This document shows, piece after piece, positions 14,088-28,600 of a DNA stretch of 64,000 nt (its first letter is position 1; each line of letters starts with the position of its first letter). The position numbers were made by a program, and so were the translations under genes. A model generated the notes under the pieces. It saw nothing but the letters and a program-made list of their open reading frames with translations, ran no database searches and was not told the DNA's origin. The stretch spans positions 29,097,209 to 29,161,208 of the forward strand of contig CP114482.1 in assembly GCA_027186245.1 (NCBI GenBank). The letters are read 5' to 3'. Source of the DNA: Coriaria nepalensis. Its lineage: Eukaryota > Streptophyta > Magnoliopsida > Cucurbitales > Coriariaceae.

Positions 14088-16209
14088 GATTGTATTACAT
14101 AAATTGCAATTAATCATTGAAGACAACATTGCATTAATTTTAGCCTTTAAAAAGCATATCATTCAGTCTATTCATATCATTAAATTGTTTGGAAGCACTT
14201 CGAACCAATTCTAATTGTGCATTTGAGACACGAACTTATCATGCATAACTTGCAATTGTTCTATTGAAGGCAACAATCCAGTTTTTTGCCTTAAAGTCAT
14301 ATTATGCATCTCCTTTAGTCTGTAAATCATTCTAAATAACTTCGAATGAAATTCGGCCCTTAAACATCACTTTCGTGCATAGCTTGCAGTTATGAACTAT
14401 TGAAGGCAACATTGCATTTGTTTAGCCTTAAAGTCATGTCAATGAGTCTCTTCTAGTCGTTAAATCCTTCAAAATTAAGTCGAACCGAATTCTATTTTCG
14501 CCCATCAAACATGATTTTCTTACATAACTTGCAATTAGGCTATGAAGACAACAATGCATTGTTTTAGCCATAAAAAAGCATATCATTCAATCATTTTCAT
14601 ATCATTAAATGTTTGGAAGCACTTCGAACCAATTCCTATTTGTGCATTTGAGACACGACTATCATGCATAACTTGCAATTGATCTATTGAAGGCAACTAT
14701 GCATTTTTTTAACCTTAAAGTCATATTATTGCGTCTACTTTAGTCAGTAAATCATTCTAAATCACTTTGAATGAAAATTCGGCCCTTTAAACACGACTTT
14801 CGTGCATAATCTTGCAGTTGATGTATTGAAGGCAACAATGCATATTATTTAGCCATAAGGTCATGTCAATGAGTCTCTTCTAGTCCTTAAATCATTCTAA
14901 ATTAAGTCTACGAATTCTATTTTTCGCCCTTCAACATGATTATCTTACATAACTTGCAATTAGGCTAATTGAAGACAACAATGCATTTATTTTATCCATA
15001 AAAAGCATATCATTCAGTCTTTTCATATCATTAAATTGTTTCGAAGCACTTCGAACCAATTCTATTTGTGCATTTGCGACACGACTTTCATACATAACTT
15101 GCAATTGATCTATTGAAGCAACTTATGCATTTTTTTAGCCTTAAAGTCCTGTTATTGCGTCTCTTTTAAGTCAGTAAATCAATCTAAATCACTTTGAATG
15201 AATATTCGGCCTTTAAACATGACTTTCGTGCATAACTTGCAGTTGATCTATTAGAAGGCAACAATGCTATTTGTTTAGCCTTAAAGTCTTGTTCAATGAG
15301 TCTCTCCTAGTCGTTAAATCATCTAAATTTAAGTCGAACGAATTCTATTTTCACTTTTCAAACATGATTTTCTTAGATACTTTGGAATTAGGCTATTGAA
15401 GACAAAAATGCATTGTTTTATTCCATAATAAAGCATATCATTCAGTCTTTCATATCATTAATGTGTTTGGAAGCACTTCGAACAATTCTATTTTTGCATT
15501 TAACACACAACTTTCATGCTAACTTGCAATTGATCTATTGAAGGCAACTATCCAATTTTTTAGCATTAAAGTCATATTATTGCGTCTCTTTTGGGCCCCC
15601 GTCAGTAATCATTCTAAATCACTTCAAAATGAATTCGGCGTTTAAACATGACTTTCGTGCATAACTTGCAGTTGATGTATTGAAGGCACAATGCATTTGT
15701 TAGGCTTAAAGTCATGTCAATGAGTCTCTTCTAGTCGTTAAATCATTCTAGATTTAAGTTGAACGAATTCTATTTTCTCCCTTCAAACATGATTTTCTTA
15801 CATAACTCGCTATTAGGCTATTGAAGACAACAATGCATTATTTTAGGCCTTACAAGCATATCATTCAGTCTTTTCATATCATTAATTGTTTGAAGCACTT
15901 TGAACCAATCTATTTGTGCATTTGAGACACGACTTTCATGCATAACTTGCAATTGATCTTATTGAAGGCAACTATACAATTTTTAGCATTAAAGTCATAT
16001 TATTGCATCTCTTTTGGTCAGTAAATCATTCTAAATCACTTTGAATGAAATTCGGCTTTAAACATGACTTTCGTGCATAACTTGCAGTTGATGTATTAAA
16101 GGCAACAATGCATTTGTTTAGGCTTAAAGTCATGTCAATGATTCTCTTCTAGTCGTTAAATCATTCTAGATTAAGATCGAACGAATTTCTATTTACGCCC
16201 CTTCAAACA
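14088..16209. repeat. Five-monomer higher-order block, copy 1
   Basis: Markers in fixed order define the block: gattgtattacata at the start, ctcctttagtctgtaaat near 14,300, ctactttagtcag near 14,730, tagtccttaaatc near 14,880, ttttatccat near 14,990, tttgcgacac near 15,070, aacacacaac near 15,500, and ggcgtttaaac near 15,637. The same series follows in copy 2 and again in copy 3 at 28,601. The block is about 2,122 bp, 17 bp longer than five times 421, reflecting scattered small insertions. Confidence 0.8.
15593..15600. other. GC-rich insertion gggccccc in subunit C
   Basis: Where neighbouring copies read ttttggtcagtaaatc or tttggccagtaaatc, this monomer reads ttttgggcccccgtcag. The homologous place in copy 2 (about 17,725) reads ttttctggccagtaaatc and in copy 3 (about 30,100) catttggccagtaaatc. 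The extra G and C bases are unlike anything else in this AT-rich array. A consensus error at a ggccag site is the simplest explanation, but a real small insertion is not excluded. Confidence 0.75.
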
Positions 16210-18350
16210 TGATTGTATTACATAAATTGCAATTAATCTATGAACGACAACAATGCATTTATTTAAGCCTTATAAAGCATATTCAATTCAGTCTTTTCAT
16301 ATCATTCTAATTGTTTGGAAGCACTTCGAACCAATTCTATTTGTGCATTTGAGACACGACTTTCATGCATAACTTGCAATTTGATCTATTGTAACGCAAC
16401 AATCCAGTTTTTTTTGCCTTAAAGTCATATTATTGCATCTCCTATAGTCTGTAAATCATTCTAAATAACTTCGAATGAAATTCGGCCCATAACATCACTT
16501 TCGTGCATAGCTTGCAGTTGAAACAGATTGAAGGCAACAATGCATTTGTTTAGCCTTAAAGTCATGTCAATGAGTTCTCTTCTAGTCGTTATAATCATTC
16601 AAAATTAAGTCGAACGAATTCTATTTTCGCCCTTCAAACATGATTATACTTACATAACTTGCAATTAGGCTAATTGAAGACAACAATGGCATTGTTTTAG
16701 CCATACAAAAGCATATCATTCAATCTTTTCATATCATTAAATTGTTTGAAGCACTTCTGACCAAATCTATTTGTGCATTAGAGACATGACTTTCATGCAT
16801 AACTTGCAATTGATCTATTGAGATGCAACTATGCATTTTTTAGCCTTAAAGTCATAGTATAGCGTCTACTTTAGTCAGTAAATCATTCTAAATCACTTTG
16901 AATGAAAATTCGCAGCTCTTTAAACACGACTTTCGTGAATAACTTGCAGTTGATTGTATTGAAGGCAACAATGCATTTATTTAGCCTTAAGGACATGTCA
17001 ATGAGTCTCTTCTAGTCCTTAAATCATTCTAAATTAAGTCGAACGAATTCTAGTTTTCGCCCTTCAAACATGATTATCTTACATAACTTGCAATTAGGTC
17101 TATGAAGACAACAATGCATTATTTTATCCATAAAAAGCATAGTCATTCAGTCTTTTCATATCATTAAAATGTTTGGAAGCACTTCGAACCAATTCTATTG
17201 TGCATTTGCGACACGACTTTCATACATAACTTGCAATTTGATCTATTGAAGGCAAACTATGCATTTTTATAGCCTTAAAGTCCTGTTATTGCGTCTCTTT
17301 TTAGTCAGTAAATCATTCTAAATCACTTTTGATATGAAATTCGGGCCTTTAAACATGACTTTCGTGCATAACTTGCAGTTGATCTATTGAAGGCAACAAT
17401 GCATATTGTTTAGCCTTAAAGTCATGTCAATGAGTCTCTCCTAGTCGTTAAATCATTCTAAATTAAGTCGAACGAATTCTAATTTCGCCGTTCAACATGA
17501 TTTTCTTACATACTGGCAATTAGGCTATTGAAGACAACAATGCATTGTTATATCCATAAAAAGCATATCATTCAGTCTTTTCATATCATTAAATTGTTTG
17601 GTAAGCACTTCGAACCAATTCTATTTTGTGCATTTAACACACAACTTTCATGCATAACTTGCAATTGATCTAATGATAGGCAACTATCCATTTTTTAGCA
17701 TTAAAGTCATATTATTGCGTCTCTTTTCTGGCCAGTAAATCATTCTAAATCACTTCAAATGAATTCGGCGTTTAAACATGACTTTCGTGCATAACTTGCA
17801 GTTGATGTATTGAAGGCAACAATGCATTTGTTTAGGCTTAAAGTCATGTCAATGAGTCTCTTCTAGTCGTTAAATCATTCTAGATTATAGTTGAGACATT
17901 CTATTTTCGCCCTTCAAACATGATTTTCTTACATAACTCGCAATTAGGCTATTGAAGACAACAATGCATTATTTTAGCCTTAAAAAGCATATCATTTCAG
18001 TCTTTTCATATCATTAAATTGTTTGAAGCACTTTGAACCAATTCTATTTGTGCAATTTGAGACACGACTTTCATGCATAACTTGCAATTGATCTATTGAA
18101 GGCAACTATCCAAGTTTTTAGCATTAAGCTCATATTTATTGCATCTCTTTTGGTCTGTAAAATCATTCTAAATCACCTTTGAATGAAATTCGGCCTTTAA
18201 ACATTGACTGTTCGTGCATAACTTGCCAGGTGATGTATTAAAGGCAACAATGTCATTTGTTTAGCCTTAAAGTCATGTCAATGAGTTCTCTTCTAGTCGT
18301 TAAATCATTCTAGATTAAGTCGAACGAATTCTATTTCCCCCCTTCCAACA
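16210..18350. repeat. Five-monomer higher-order block, copy 2
   Basis: This block directly follows copy 1 and repeats its ordered markers: ctactttagtcag near 16,866, agtccttaaatc near 17,015, gtcctgttattgcg near 17,280, ctcctagtcg near 17,430, aacacacaac near 17,635, and ataactcgcaattagg near 17,935. It is about 2,141 bp, 36 bp over the expected 2,105. Its small indels lie at different places from those in copy 1, so they arose, or were introduced, after the duplication. Confidence 0.8.
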
Positions 18351-21300
18351 TCATTTTCTTACATAACTTGCATTTAGCTTATTGAAGACAACAATGCATT
18401 ATTTTAGCCTTAAAAAGCTTATCATTCAGTCTTTTCATAACAGTTAAATTGTTTTAAGCACTTCGAACTACAATTCCTATTTGTGCATTTGAGACACGAC
18501 TTTCATGCATAACTTGCAATTGATCTATTGAAGGCAACTATGCATTTTTTTTTAGCCTTAAAGTCCAATTTATGCGTCTCTTTTAGTCAATATAATCATT
18601 CTAAATGACTTTGAATGAAATTAGGGCCTTTAATCAGGACTTTCGTGCATAACTTGCAGTTGATCTATTGAAGGCAACAAATGCATTTGATTTAGCCTTA
18701 AGTCATGTCAATGAGTCTCTTCTATTCGTTATATCATTCTAAATTAAGTCGAACGAATTCTATTTTCCCCCATTCAAACATGATTTTCTTACATAACTTG
18801 CAATTAGGCTATTGAAGACAACAATCCATTGTTTAGCCTTAACAAGCATATCATTCAGTCTTTTCATGTCATTAAAATTGTTTGGAAGCACTTCGAACCA
18901 ATTCTATTATTTGCATTTAAGACACGACTTTCATGCATAACTGCAATTGATCTAATTGAAAGCAACAATCCATTTTTTTTAGCCTTAAAGTCATATTATT
19001 GCGTTTTACCTTAGTCAGTAAAATCATTCAAATCACCTTCGAAATGAATATTTGGCCTTTAAACATCACTTTCGTGGCATAACTTGCAGTTGATGTATTG
19101 AAGGCAACAAATGCACTTGTTTATCCTCAAAGTCATGTCATTGAGTCTCATCCAGTCGTTAAATCATTCAAAATTAAGTCGTACGAATTCTATTTTCGCC
19201 CTTCAAACAGGATTGTATTACATAACTTGCAATTAATCTATTGAAGACAACAATGCATTATTTTAGCCTTAAAAGCTTATCATATCAGTCTTTTCATATC
19301 ATTAAATCGTTTGGAAGCACTTCGAACCAATTCTATTTGTGCATTTGAGACACGACTTTCATGCATAACTTGCAATTGATCTATTGAAGGCAACAATCCA
19401 TTTTTATTAGCCTTAAAGTCATATTAATGCATGTCTCCTTTAGTCAGTAAATCATTCTAAATCATTTCGAATGAAATTCGGCCTTTAAACATCACTTTCG
19501 TGCATAGCTTGCCAGTTGAACTATTGAAGGCACAAACAATGCATTTGTTTAGCCTTAAAGTCATGTCAATGAGTCTCTTCTAGTCGTTAAATCATTCTAA
19601 ATTAAGTCGAACGAATTCTATTTTCGCCCTTCAAACATGATTTTCTTACATAACTTGCAATTAGTCTAATTGAGACGACAACAATGCATATGTTTTAGCC
19701 ATAAAAAGCATATCATTACAGTCTTTCATGTCATTAAATAGTTTGGAAGCACTTCGAACCAATTCTATTTTTGCATTTAAGACACGACTTTCTGGCGTAA
19801 CTTGCAGTTGATCTATAGTGAAGGCAACATCCATTTTTTTAGCCTTAAAGTCATATTTTTGCGTCTCGTTAGTCAGTAAATCATTCTAAATCAACTTCAA
19901 ATGAAATTCGGGTTTAAACATGACTTTCGTGCATAACTTGCAGTTGATGTATTGAAGGCAAACAATGCATTTGTTTAGCCTTAAAGTCATTGTCAATGAG
20001 TCTCTTCTAGTACGTTAAAATCATTCTAAATTTAAGTCGAACGATTCTATTTTTGCCTTCAAACATGATTGTATTACATAAATTGCAATTAATCTATTGA
20101 AGACAACAATGCATTATTTTAGCCTTAAAAAGCATATTCATTTAGTCTTTTCATAACATTAAATTGTTTGAAGCACTTCGAACCAATTCTATATGTGCAT
20201 TTGAGACACACTTTCATGCATAACTTGCAATGATCTATTGAAGGCAACAATCCATGATTTATTTGACTTAAAGTCATATTATTGCATCTCTTTAGTCAGA
20301 TAAATCATTCTAAATAACTTCGAATGAAATTCGGCCTTGTAACATCACTTTCGTGCATAGCTATGCAGTTGAACTATTGAAGGCAACAATCCCTTTGTTT
20401 AGCCTTAAAGTCATGTCAATGAGTCTCTTCTAGTCGGTAAATCATTCTAAATTAAGTCGAACGAATTCTATTTATCTCCCATTCAAACATGATTTTCTTA
20501 CATAAATATGCAATTATGGCTATTGAAGACAACAATGCATTGTTTTAGCCATAAAAAGCATATCATTCAGTCTTTTCTGTCATTAAATTGTTTTGGAAGC
20601 ACTTCGAACCAATAATATTTTTGCATTTAAGACACGAACTTTTCATGCATAACTTGCATTGATCTATTGAAAGGCAACGGATGCAATTTTTTTAGCCTTA
20701 AAGTCAGATATTGCGTCTCTTTTAAGTCAGTTAAATCATTCTAAATCACTTCGAATGAAATTCAGCCTTTAAACACGAATTTCGTGCATAACATTCTGTG
20801 TGATGTATTAAAGTCAACAATGCATTATTTTAAGCCTTAAAGGTCAGTGTCAATGAGTCTCTTCTAGCCAATTAAATCATTCTAAATTAAGTCGAACGAA
20901 TTCTATTTTCGCCTTCAAACATGATTTTCTTACATAACTAGCAATTAGGCTATTGAGAACAATCAATCATTGTTTTTAGCCAGAAAAAGCATATCATACA
21001 GTCTTCTCATTTCATTAAATTTTTTGGAAACACTCGAACCAATTCTATTTGTCCATTTAAGGACACGATCTTTCTTACATAACTTGCAATTGATCTATTG
21101 AAGGCAACTAGCATTTTTTTAGTCTTAAAGTCATATTATATGCTTCTCTTTTAGTCATTAAATCATTCTAAATCCTTTCAATGAAATTCCGCCTTTAAAC
21201 ACGACTTTTCTGTGTATAACTTGCAGTTAATGTATTGAAGGCAAGAATGCATTTGTTTAGCCTTAAAGTCATATCAATTGAGTCTCTTATAGTCGTTAAA

Positions 21301-22065
21301 ATCATTCTAAATTAAGTCGAACGAATTCTATTTCGCCCTTCAAACATGATTGTATTACATAAATTGCAATTAATCTGTTGAAGACAACAATGCATTATTT
21401 TAGCCATAAAAAGCATTTCATTCATTCCTTATTCATGTCATTAATGTTTGGAAGCACTTCGAACCATATCTATTTTTGCATTTAAGACACGACCTTCATG
21501 CATAACTTGCAATTGATCTTTTGAAGGCAACAATCCATTTTTTTAGCCTTAAAGTCATATTATTGCGTCTACTTTAGTCAGTAAATCATTCTAAATCACT
21601 TCGAATGAAATTAGGCCTTTTAAACATCACTTTCGTGCATAACTTGCAGTTGATGTATTTGAAGGCAACAATGCATTTGTTTAGCCTTAAGTCATGTCAA
21701 TGAGTCTCTATCTAGTCGTTAAATCATTCAAAATTAAGTCGTACGAATTCTATTTTCGCCTTACAAACATGATTGTATTACATAACTTTGCAATTAATCT
21801 ATTGAAGACAACAATGCATTATTTTAGCCTTTAAAAAGCATATCATTACAATCTTTTCATATCATTAAATCGTTTGGAAGGCACTTCGAACCAATTCAAT
21901 TGGTGCTATTTGAGACACGACTTTCATGCATAACTTGCAATTTGATCTATTGAAGGCAACAATCCATTTTTTTAGCCTTATAGTCATATTATTGCGTCTC
22001 CTTTAGTCAGTAAATCATTCTAAATCATTTCGAATGAAATTCGGCCTTTACACATCACTTTCTTG
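18351..22065. repeat. Indel-rich mixed monomers
   Basis: Monomers of several subfamilies are mixed, with frequent one-base indels. Markers include gtcgtacgaattc near 19,178 and 21,738, gattgtattacata near 20,070 and 21,350, and ctactttagtcag near 21,570. Subunit order A-B-C is kept throughout. I could not fix a clean higher-order period by eye. No gene is visible. Confidence 0.8.
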
Positions 22066-23767
22066 CAATAGCTTGCCAGTTGAACTATTGAAGGCAACAA
22101 TGCATTTGTTTAGCCTTAAAGTCATGTTAATGAGTCTCTTCTAGTCGTTTATATCATTCTAAATTAAGTCGAACGAATTCTATTTTCGCCCTTCAAACAT
22201 GATTGTATTACATAAATTGCAATTAATCTATTGAAGACAACAATGCATATTTTAGCCTTAAAAAGCATATCTTCAGTTCTTTTCATATCATTAAATTGTT
22301 TGGAAGACTTCTGACCAATTCTATTTGTGCATTTGAGACACGATCTTTCATGCATAACTTGCAATTGATCTATTGAAGGCAACAAACCAGTTTTTTTGCC
22401 TTAAAGTCATATTATTGCATCTCCTTTACTCAGAAATCATTCTAAATAACTTCGAATGAAATTCCGGGCCTTGATACATCACTTTCGTGCATAGCTTGCA
22501 GTTTACTATTGACGGCAACAATCCATTTGTTTAGCCTTAAAGTCATGTCAATGAGTCTCTTCTAGTCGTTAAATCATTCTATATTAAGTCGAACGGAATT
22601 CTATATTACTCCCTTCAAACATGATTTTCTTACATAACTTGCCAATTAGGCTATTGAAGACCAACAATGCATTGTTTTAGCCATAAAAAGCATATCATTC
22701 AGTCTTTATTCATGTCATTAAATTGTTTGGAAGCACTTCGAACCTATAATATTTTTGCATTTAAGACACGACTTTCATGCAATAACTTGCAATTGATCTA
22801 TTGAAGGCAACTAACCATTTTTTTATCCTTAAAGTCCTATTATAGGCGTCTCTTTTAGTTAGTAAATCATTCTAACTCACTTCGAATGAAATTCGGCCTT
22901 TAAACATGACTTTCGTTCATAACTTAGAGTTGATCTACTGAAGGCAACAATGCATTGTTTAGCCTTAAAGTCATGTCAATGAGTCTCTTCTAGTCGTTAA
23001 ATCATTCTAAATTAAGTCGACCAAATTCTATTTTCGCCCTTCAAACATGATTGTAATACATAACTTGCATTAACTATATGAAGACAACAATGCATTATTT
23101 TAGCCTTAAAAACCATATCATTCAGTCTTTTCATATCATTAAATTGTTTTGAAAGCACTTCGAACCAATTCTATTTGTGCATTTGAGTCACTACTATTTC
23201 ATGCATAACTTGCAATTGATCTATTGAAGGCAACGATGCAATTTCTTAGCCTTATAAAGTCAGATTATTGCGTCTCTTTTAGTCAAGTAAATCATTCTAA
23301 ATCATTTCGAATGAAATTCGGCCTTTAAACACGAATTTCGTGCATAACTTGCAGTTGATCTATTGAAGGGCAACAATGCATTTGTTTAGCCCTTAAAGTC
23401 ATGTCAATGAGTCCCTTCTAGTCGTTAAATCATTCAAAATTAAGTCGAACGAATTCTATATTTCGACCTTCAAACATGATTTTATTACATAACTTGCAAT
23501 AGCTATTGAAGACAACAATGCATTGTTTTAGCCATAAAAAGCATATCATTCAATCTTATTCATATCATTAAATTGTTTGGAAGCACTTCGAACGAATTCT
23601 ATTTTTGCATTTGAGACACGACTTTCATGCATAACTTGCAATTGTATCTATTGAAGGCAACAATCCATTTTTTTAGCCTTAAAGTCATATTATTGCGTCT
23701 CCTTTAGTCAGTCAATCATCTAAATCATTTGGAATGAAATGAGGCCTTTTTACACATCACTTTCGTG
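22066..23767. repeat. Four-monomer block, copy 1
   Basis: This block is bounded by the variant subunit-A start near 22,066 (gcaatagcttgccagttg) and its equivalent at 23,768. Internal markers are ctcctttactcag near 22,425, attgacggcaac near 22,510, ttcgttcataacttagag near 22,915, aaccatatc near 23,110, caacgatgcaatttc near 23,235, and gagtcccttctag near 23,410. All recur in copy 2 in the same order. The length of 1,702 bp is 18 bp above four times 421, consistent with the insertion-rich character of this half. Confidence 0.72.
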
Positions 23768-25469
23768 CAATAGCTTGCAGTTGAACTATGAAGGCAACAA
23801 TGCATTTGTTTAGCCTTAAAGTCATGTTAATGAGTCTCTTCTAGTCGTTAAATCATTCTAAATTAAGTCGAACGAATTCTATTTTCGCACCTTCAAACAT
23901 GAATGTATACATAAATGCAATTAATCTATTGAAGACAACAATGCAATATTTAGCCATTAAAATGCATATCATTCAGTCTTTTCATATCATTATATTGTTT
24001 GGAAGCACTTTCGAACCAATTCTATTAGTGCATTTGAGACACGACTTTCATGCATAACTTGCAATTGATCTATTGAAGGCAACAATCCAGTTTTTTGCCT
24101 TAAGTCATATTATTGCATCTCCTTTACTCAGTAAATCATTCTAAATAACTTCGAATGAAATTCGGCCTTGAAACATCACTTTCGTGCATAGTCTTGCAGT
24201 TGACTATTGACGGCAACAATCCATTATGTTTAGCCTTAAAGTCATGCCTCTGAGTCTCTTCTACTCGTTAACTCATACTAAATTAAATCGCACTAATTCT
24301 ATTTTCTCCCTTCAAACATGATTTTTCTCTTACATAAACTTGCATTAGGCTATTGAAGACAACAATGCATTGTTTTAGCCATAAAAAGCAAATCATTCAG
24401 TCTTTTCATGTCATTAAATTGTTTGGAAGCACTTCGAAACCTATAATATTTTTGCATTTAAGACACGACTTTTCATGCTATAACTTGCAATTGATCTATT
24501 GAAGGCAACTATCCATTTTTTTAACCTTAAAGTCATATTATTTGCGTCTCTTTATGTTCGTAAATCATTCTAAATCACTTCGAATGAAATTCGGCCTTTA
24601 AACATGACTTTCGTTCATAACTTAGAGTTGATCTACTGAAGGCAACAAGGGCAATTTGTTTAGCATTAAAGTCATGTCAATGAGTTCTCTTCTAGTCGTT
24701 AAATCATTCTAAATTAAGTCGTACCGAATTCTATTTTCGCCCTTCAAACATGATATGATATTTACATAACTTGCAATTAATCTATTGAAGACAACAATGC
24801 ATTATTTAGCCTTAAAAACCATATCATCAGTCTTTCATATCATTAAATTGTATTGAAGCACTTCGAACCAATTTCTATTTGTGCAGATTTGAGACACGAC
24901 TTTCATGCATAACTTGCAATTGATCTATTGAAGGCAACGAATTGCAATTTTCTTAGCCTTAAAGTCACGATTATTGCGTCTCTTTTAGTCAGGTAAATCA
25001 TTCTAAATCATTTCGAATGAAATTCGGCCTTTAACACGATATTCGTGCATAACTTGCAGTTTGATCTATTGAAGGAAACAATGCATTTGTTTAGCCTTAA
25101 AGTCATGTCAAAGAGTCCCTTCTAGTCGTTAAATCAATTCAAAATTAAGTCGAACGAATTCTAATTTCGCCCTTCAAACATGATTATTATTACATAACTT
25201 GCAATTATGCTATTGAAGACAACAATGCATTGTTTTAGCCATAAAAAGCATAGTATTCAATCTTTTCATATCATTAAATTGTTGAAGCACTTCGAACGAA
25301 TTCTAATTATTGCATTGAGACACGACTTTCATGCTATACTATGCAATTGTTCTATTGAAGGCAACAATCCATTTTTTTAGCCTTAAGTCATATTATTGCG
25401 TCTCCTTTAGTCAGTAAATCATTCTAAATCATTTCGAATGAAATTCGGCCTTTAAACATCACTTACGTG
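23768..25469. repeat. Four-monomer block, copy 2
   Basis: Markers shared with copy 1 are ctcctttactcag near 24,120, attgacggcaac near 24,210, ttcgttcataacttagag near 24,612, aaccatatc near 24,815, and gagtcccttctag near 25,110. The block is again 1,702 bp by motif spacing. Private indels differ from those in copy 1, for example an extra tat-like insertion near 24,753. The blocks diverge again beyond about 25,500. Confidence 0.72.
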
Positions 25470-28400
25470 CATAGCTATGCAGTTGAACTATTGAAGGCAA
25501 CACTGCATTTTGTTTAGCCTTAAAGTCATGTCAATGAGTCTCTTCTAGTCGTTAAATCATTCTAATTAAGTCGAACGAATTCTATTTTCGCCCTTCAAAC
25601 ATGATTTTCTTACATAACTTGCAATTAGGCTATTGAAGAAAACAAAGCATTGTTTTAGCCAATAAAAGAAGATCATTCAGGCTTTTCATGTCATTAAATA
25701 TGTTTGGAAGCACTTCGAACCAATTCTAATTTTAGCATTTTAAGACACGACTTTCATCCATAACTTGCAATTGATCTATTGAAGGGCAACAATCCATTTT
25801 TTTAGCCTTAAAGTCATATTATTGCGTCGACTTAGTCAGTAAATCAATCTAAATAACTTCGAATGAATTCGGCCTTTAAACATCACTTTCGTGCATAACT
25901 TGCAGTTTGATGTATTGAAGGCAACAATGTATTTGTTTAGCCATAAAGTCAAGTCATTGAGTCCCTTCTAGCCGTTAATTCATTCTAAATTAAGTCGAAC
26001 GAATTCTATTTTCGCCCTTCAAAAATGATTGTATTACATAAAATTGCAATTAATCTATTGAAGACAACAATGCATTATTTTAGCCTAAAAAGCATATCAT
26101 TCAGTCTTTTCATATCATTAAATTGTTTGGAAGCACTTCGAACCAATTCCTATTTGTGCATTTGAGACACGACTTTCATGCATAACTTGCATATGATCTA
26201 TTGAAGGCAACAATCCAGTGTTTTTATGCCTAAAGTCTCTTATATTGCATCTCCTTTAGTCTGTAAATCATTCTAAATAACTTCGAATGAAATTCGGCCT
26301 ATAAACATTCACTTTTCGTGCATAGCTTGCAGTTGAACTATAGTAGGCAACAATCCATTTGTTTAACGCCTTAAAGTCATGTCAATGAGTCCTCTTCTAG
26401 ACGTTAAATCATTCTAAATTAAGTCGAACGAATTCTATTTTCGCCCTTCAAACATGATTTTATTACATAACTTGCAATTTAGGCTATTGAAGACATAATA
26501 TGCATTGTTTTAGCCATAAAAAGCAATAGCAATTCACTCTTTTTCATATCATTAAAATTGTTTGGAAGCACTTTCGAACCAATTCTATTTTTGTGCATTT
26601 GAGACACGACTTACATGCATACCTTGCAATTGATCTATTGCAGGCAACTATGCATTTTTTTAGCCTTAAAGTCATATTATTGCGTCTCTTTTGGTCAGTA
26701 AATCATTCTAAATCACTTTGAAAGAAATTCGGCCTTTAATCACAACTTTGGTGCATAACTTGCAGTTGATCTATGAAGGCTAACAATGCATTTGTTTAGC
26801 CTTAAAGTTCATGTCAAATGAGACTCTTCTAGTCGTTAAATCATTCTAAATATACAGTCGAACGAATTTCTATTTTCCGCCCTTCCAAACATGATTTTCT
26901 GACATAACTTGCAATTAATCCATTGAAGACAACAATGCATTATTTTAGCCTTTAAAAGAATATCATTCAGTCTTTTTCATATCATTAAATTGTTTTGAAG
27001 CACTTCGAACCAATTCTATTTGTGCATTTGAGACACGACTTTCATGCATAACTTGCAATTGATCGATTGAAGGCAACGATGCAATTTTTTTAGCCTTAAA
27101 GTCAGATTATTGCGTCTCTTTTAGTCAGGTAAATCATTCTAAATCATTTCGAATGAAATTCGTCCTTTAAACACGTATTTTCGTGCTAACTTTCTGTTGA
27201 TGTAATAAAGGCAACAATGCATTATGTTTAGCCTTAAGAGTCATGTCAATGAGTCACTTCTAGCATTTAAATCATTCTTAAATTAAGTCGAACGAATTCT
27301 ATTTTCGCCCTTCAAACATGATTTTCTTACATAACTTGCAATTAGGCTATTGAAGACAACAATGCATTGTTTTTAGCCATAAAAATGCATATCATTTAGT
27401 CTTCTCATATCATTAAATTTTTAGGAAGCACTACGAACCAATTCTTATTTGTAGCTTTTAAGACACGACTTTCTTACATAACTTGCAAATTGATCTATTA
27501 GAGGGCAACTATGCATTTTTTTTAGCCTTAAAGTCATATTATTGCTTCTCTTTTAGTCAGTAAATCATTCTAAATAACTTCGAATGAAATTAGGCCCTTA
27601 AACAAGACTTTGGTGCATAACTTGCTGTTGAAGTATTGAAGGCAACAATGCATTTGTTTTAGCCTTAAGGTCATGACAATGAGTCTCTTCTAGTCGTTAA
27701 ATCATTCTAAATTAAGTCGAACGAATTCTATTTTCGCCCTTCAAACATGATTTTCTTATAACTTGCAATTAGGCTATTGAAGACAACAATGCATTATTTT
27801 ATCCAATAAAAAGCATATCATTCAGTCTTATTCATATCATTAAATTGTTTGGAAGCACTCGAACCAATTCTATTTGTGCATTTGCGACACGACTTTCATA
27901 CATAACTTGCAATTGATCTATTGATAGGCAACTATGCATTTTTTTAGCCTTAAAGTCCTATTATTGCGTCTCTTTTAGTCAGTAAATCATTCTAAATCAC
28001 TTGTAATGATATTCGGCCTTTAAACATAACTTTCGTGATTTAACTTGCAGTTGATCTATTGAAGGCATACAATGCAATATGTTAGGCCCTTAAAGTCATG
28101 TCAATGAGTCTCTCCTAGTCGTTAAATCATTCTAAATAAAGTCGAACGAATTCTATTTCGCCCTTCCAACATGATTTTTCTTACATAAGTATTGCAATTA
28201 GGCAATTGAAGACTACAATGCATATGTTTTAGCCATAAAAAGCATATCATTCAGTCTTTTCAAATCATTAAATTGTTGGAAAGCACTTCGAACCAATTCT
28301 ATTTATTGCATTTAAGACACGACTTTCATGCATAACTTGCAATTGATCATATTGAAGGCACCAATCCATTTTTTTAGCCTTAAAAGTCATATTATTGCGT

Positions 28401-28600
28401 CTACTTTAGTCAGTAAATCAATCTAAATAACTTCGAATGAAATTCGGCCATTAAGCATCACTTTCGTGCATAACATGCAGTTGATGTATTGAAGGCAACA
28501 ATGTATTTCTTTAGCCTAAAAGTCATGTCAATGAGGTCTCTTCTAGTCGTTAAATCATTCTAAATTAAGTCGAACGAATTCTATTTTCGCCCTTCAAACA
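25470..28600. repeat. Indel-rich mixed monomers
   Basis: Satellite monomers continue with scattered indels. Markers of the five-monomer family appear in part: gattgtattacata near 26,028, cctttagtctgtaaat near 26,250, tttgcgacac near 27,885, and ctctcctagtcg near 28,110. This suggests a rearranged relative of the blocks at 14 and 28.6 kb. No gene is visible. Confidence 0.78.
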
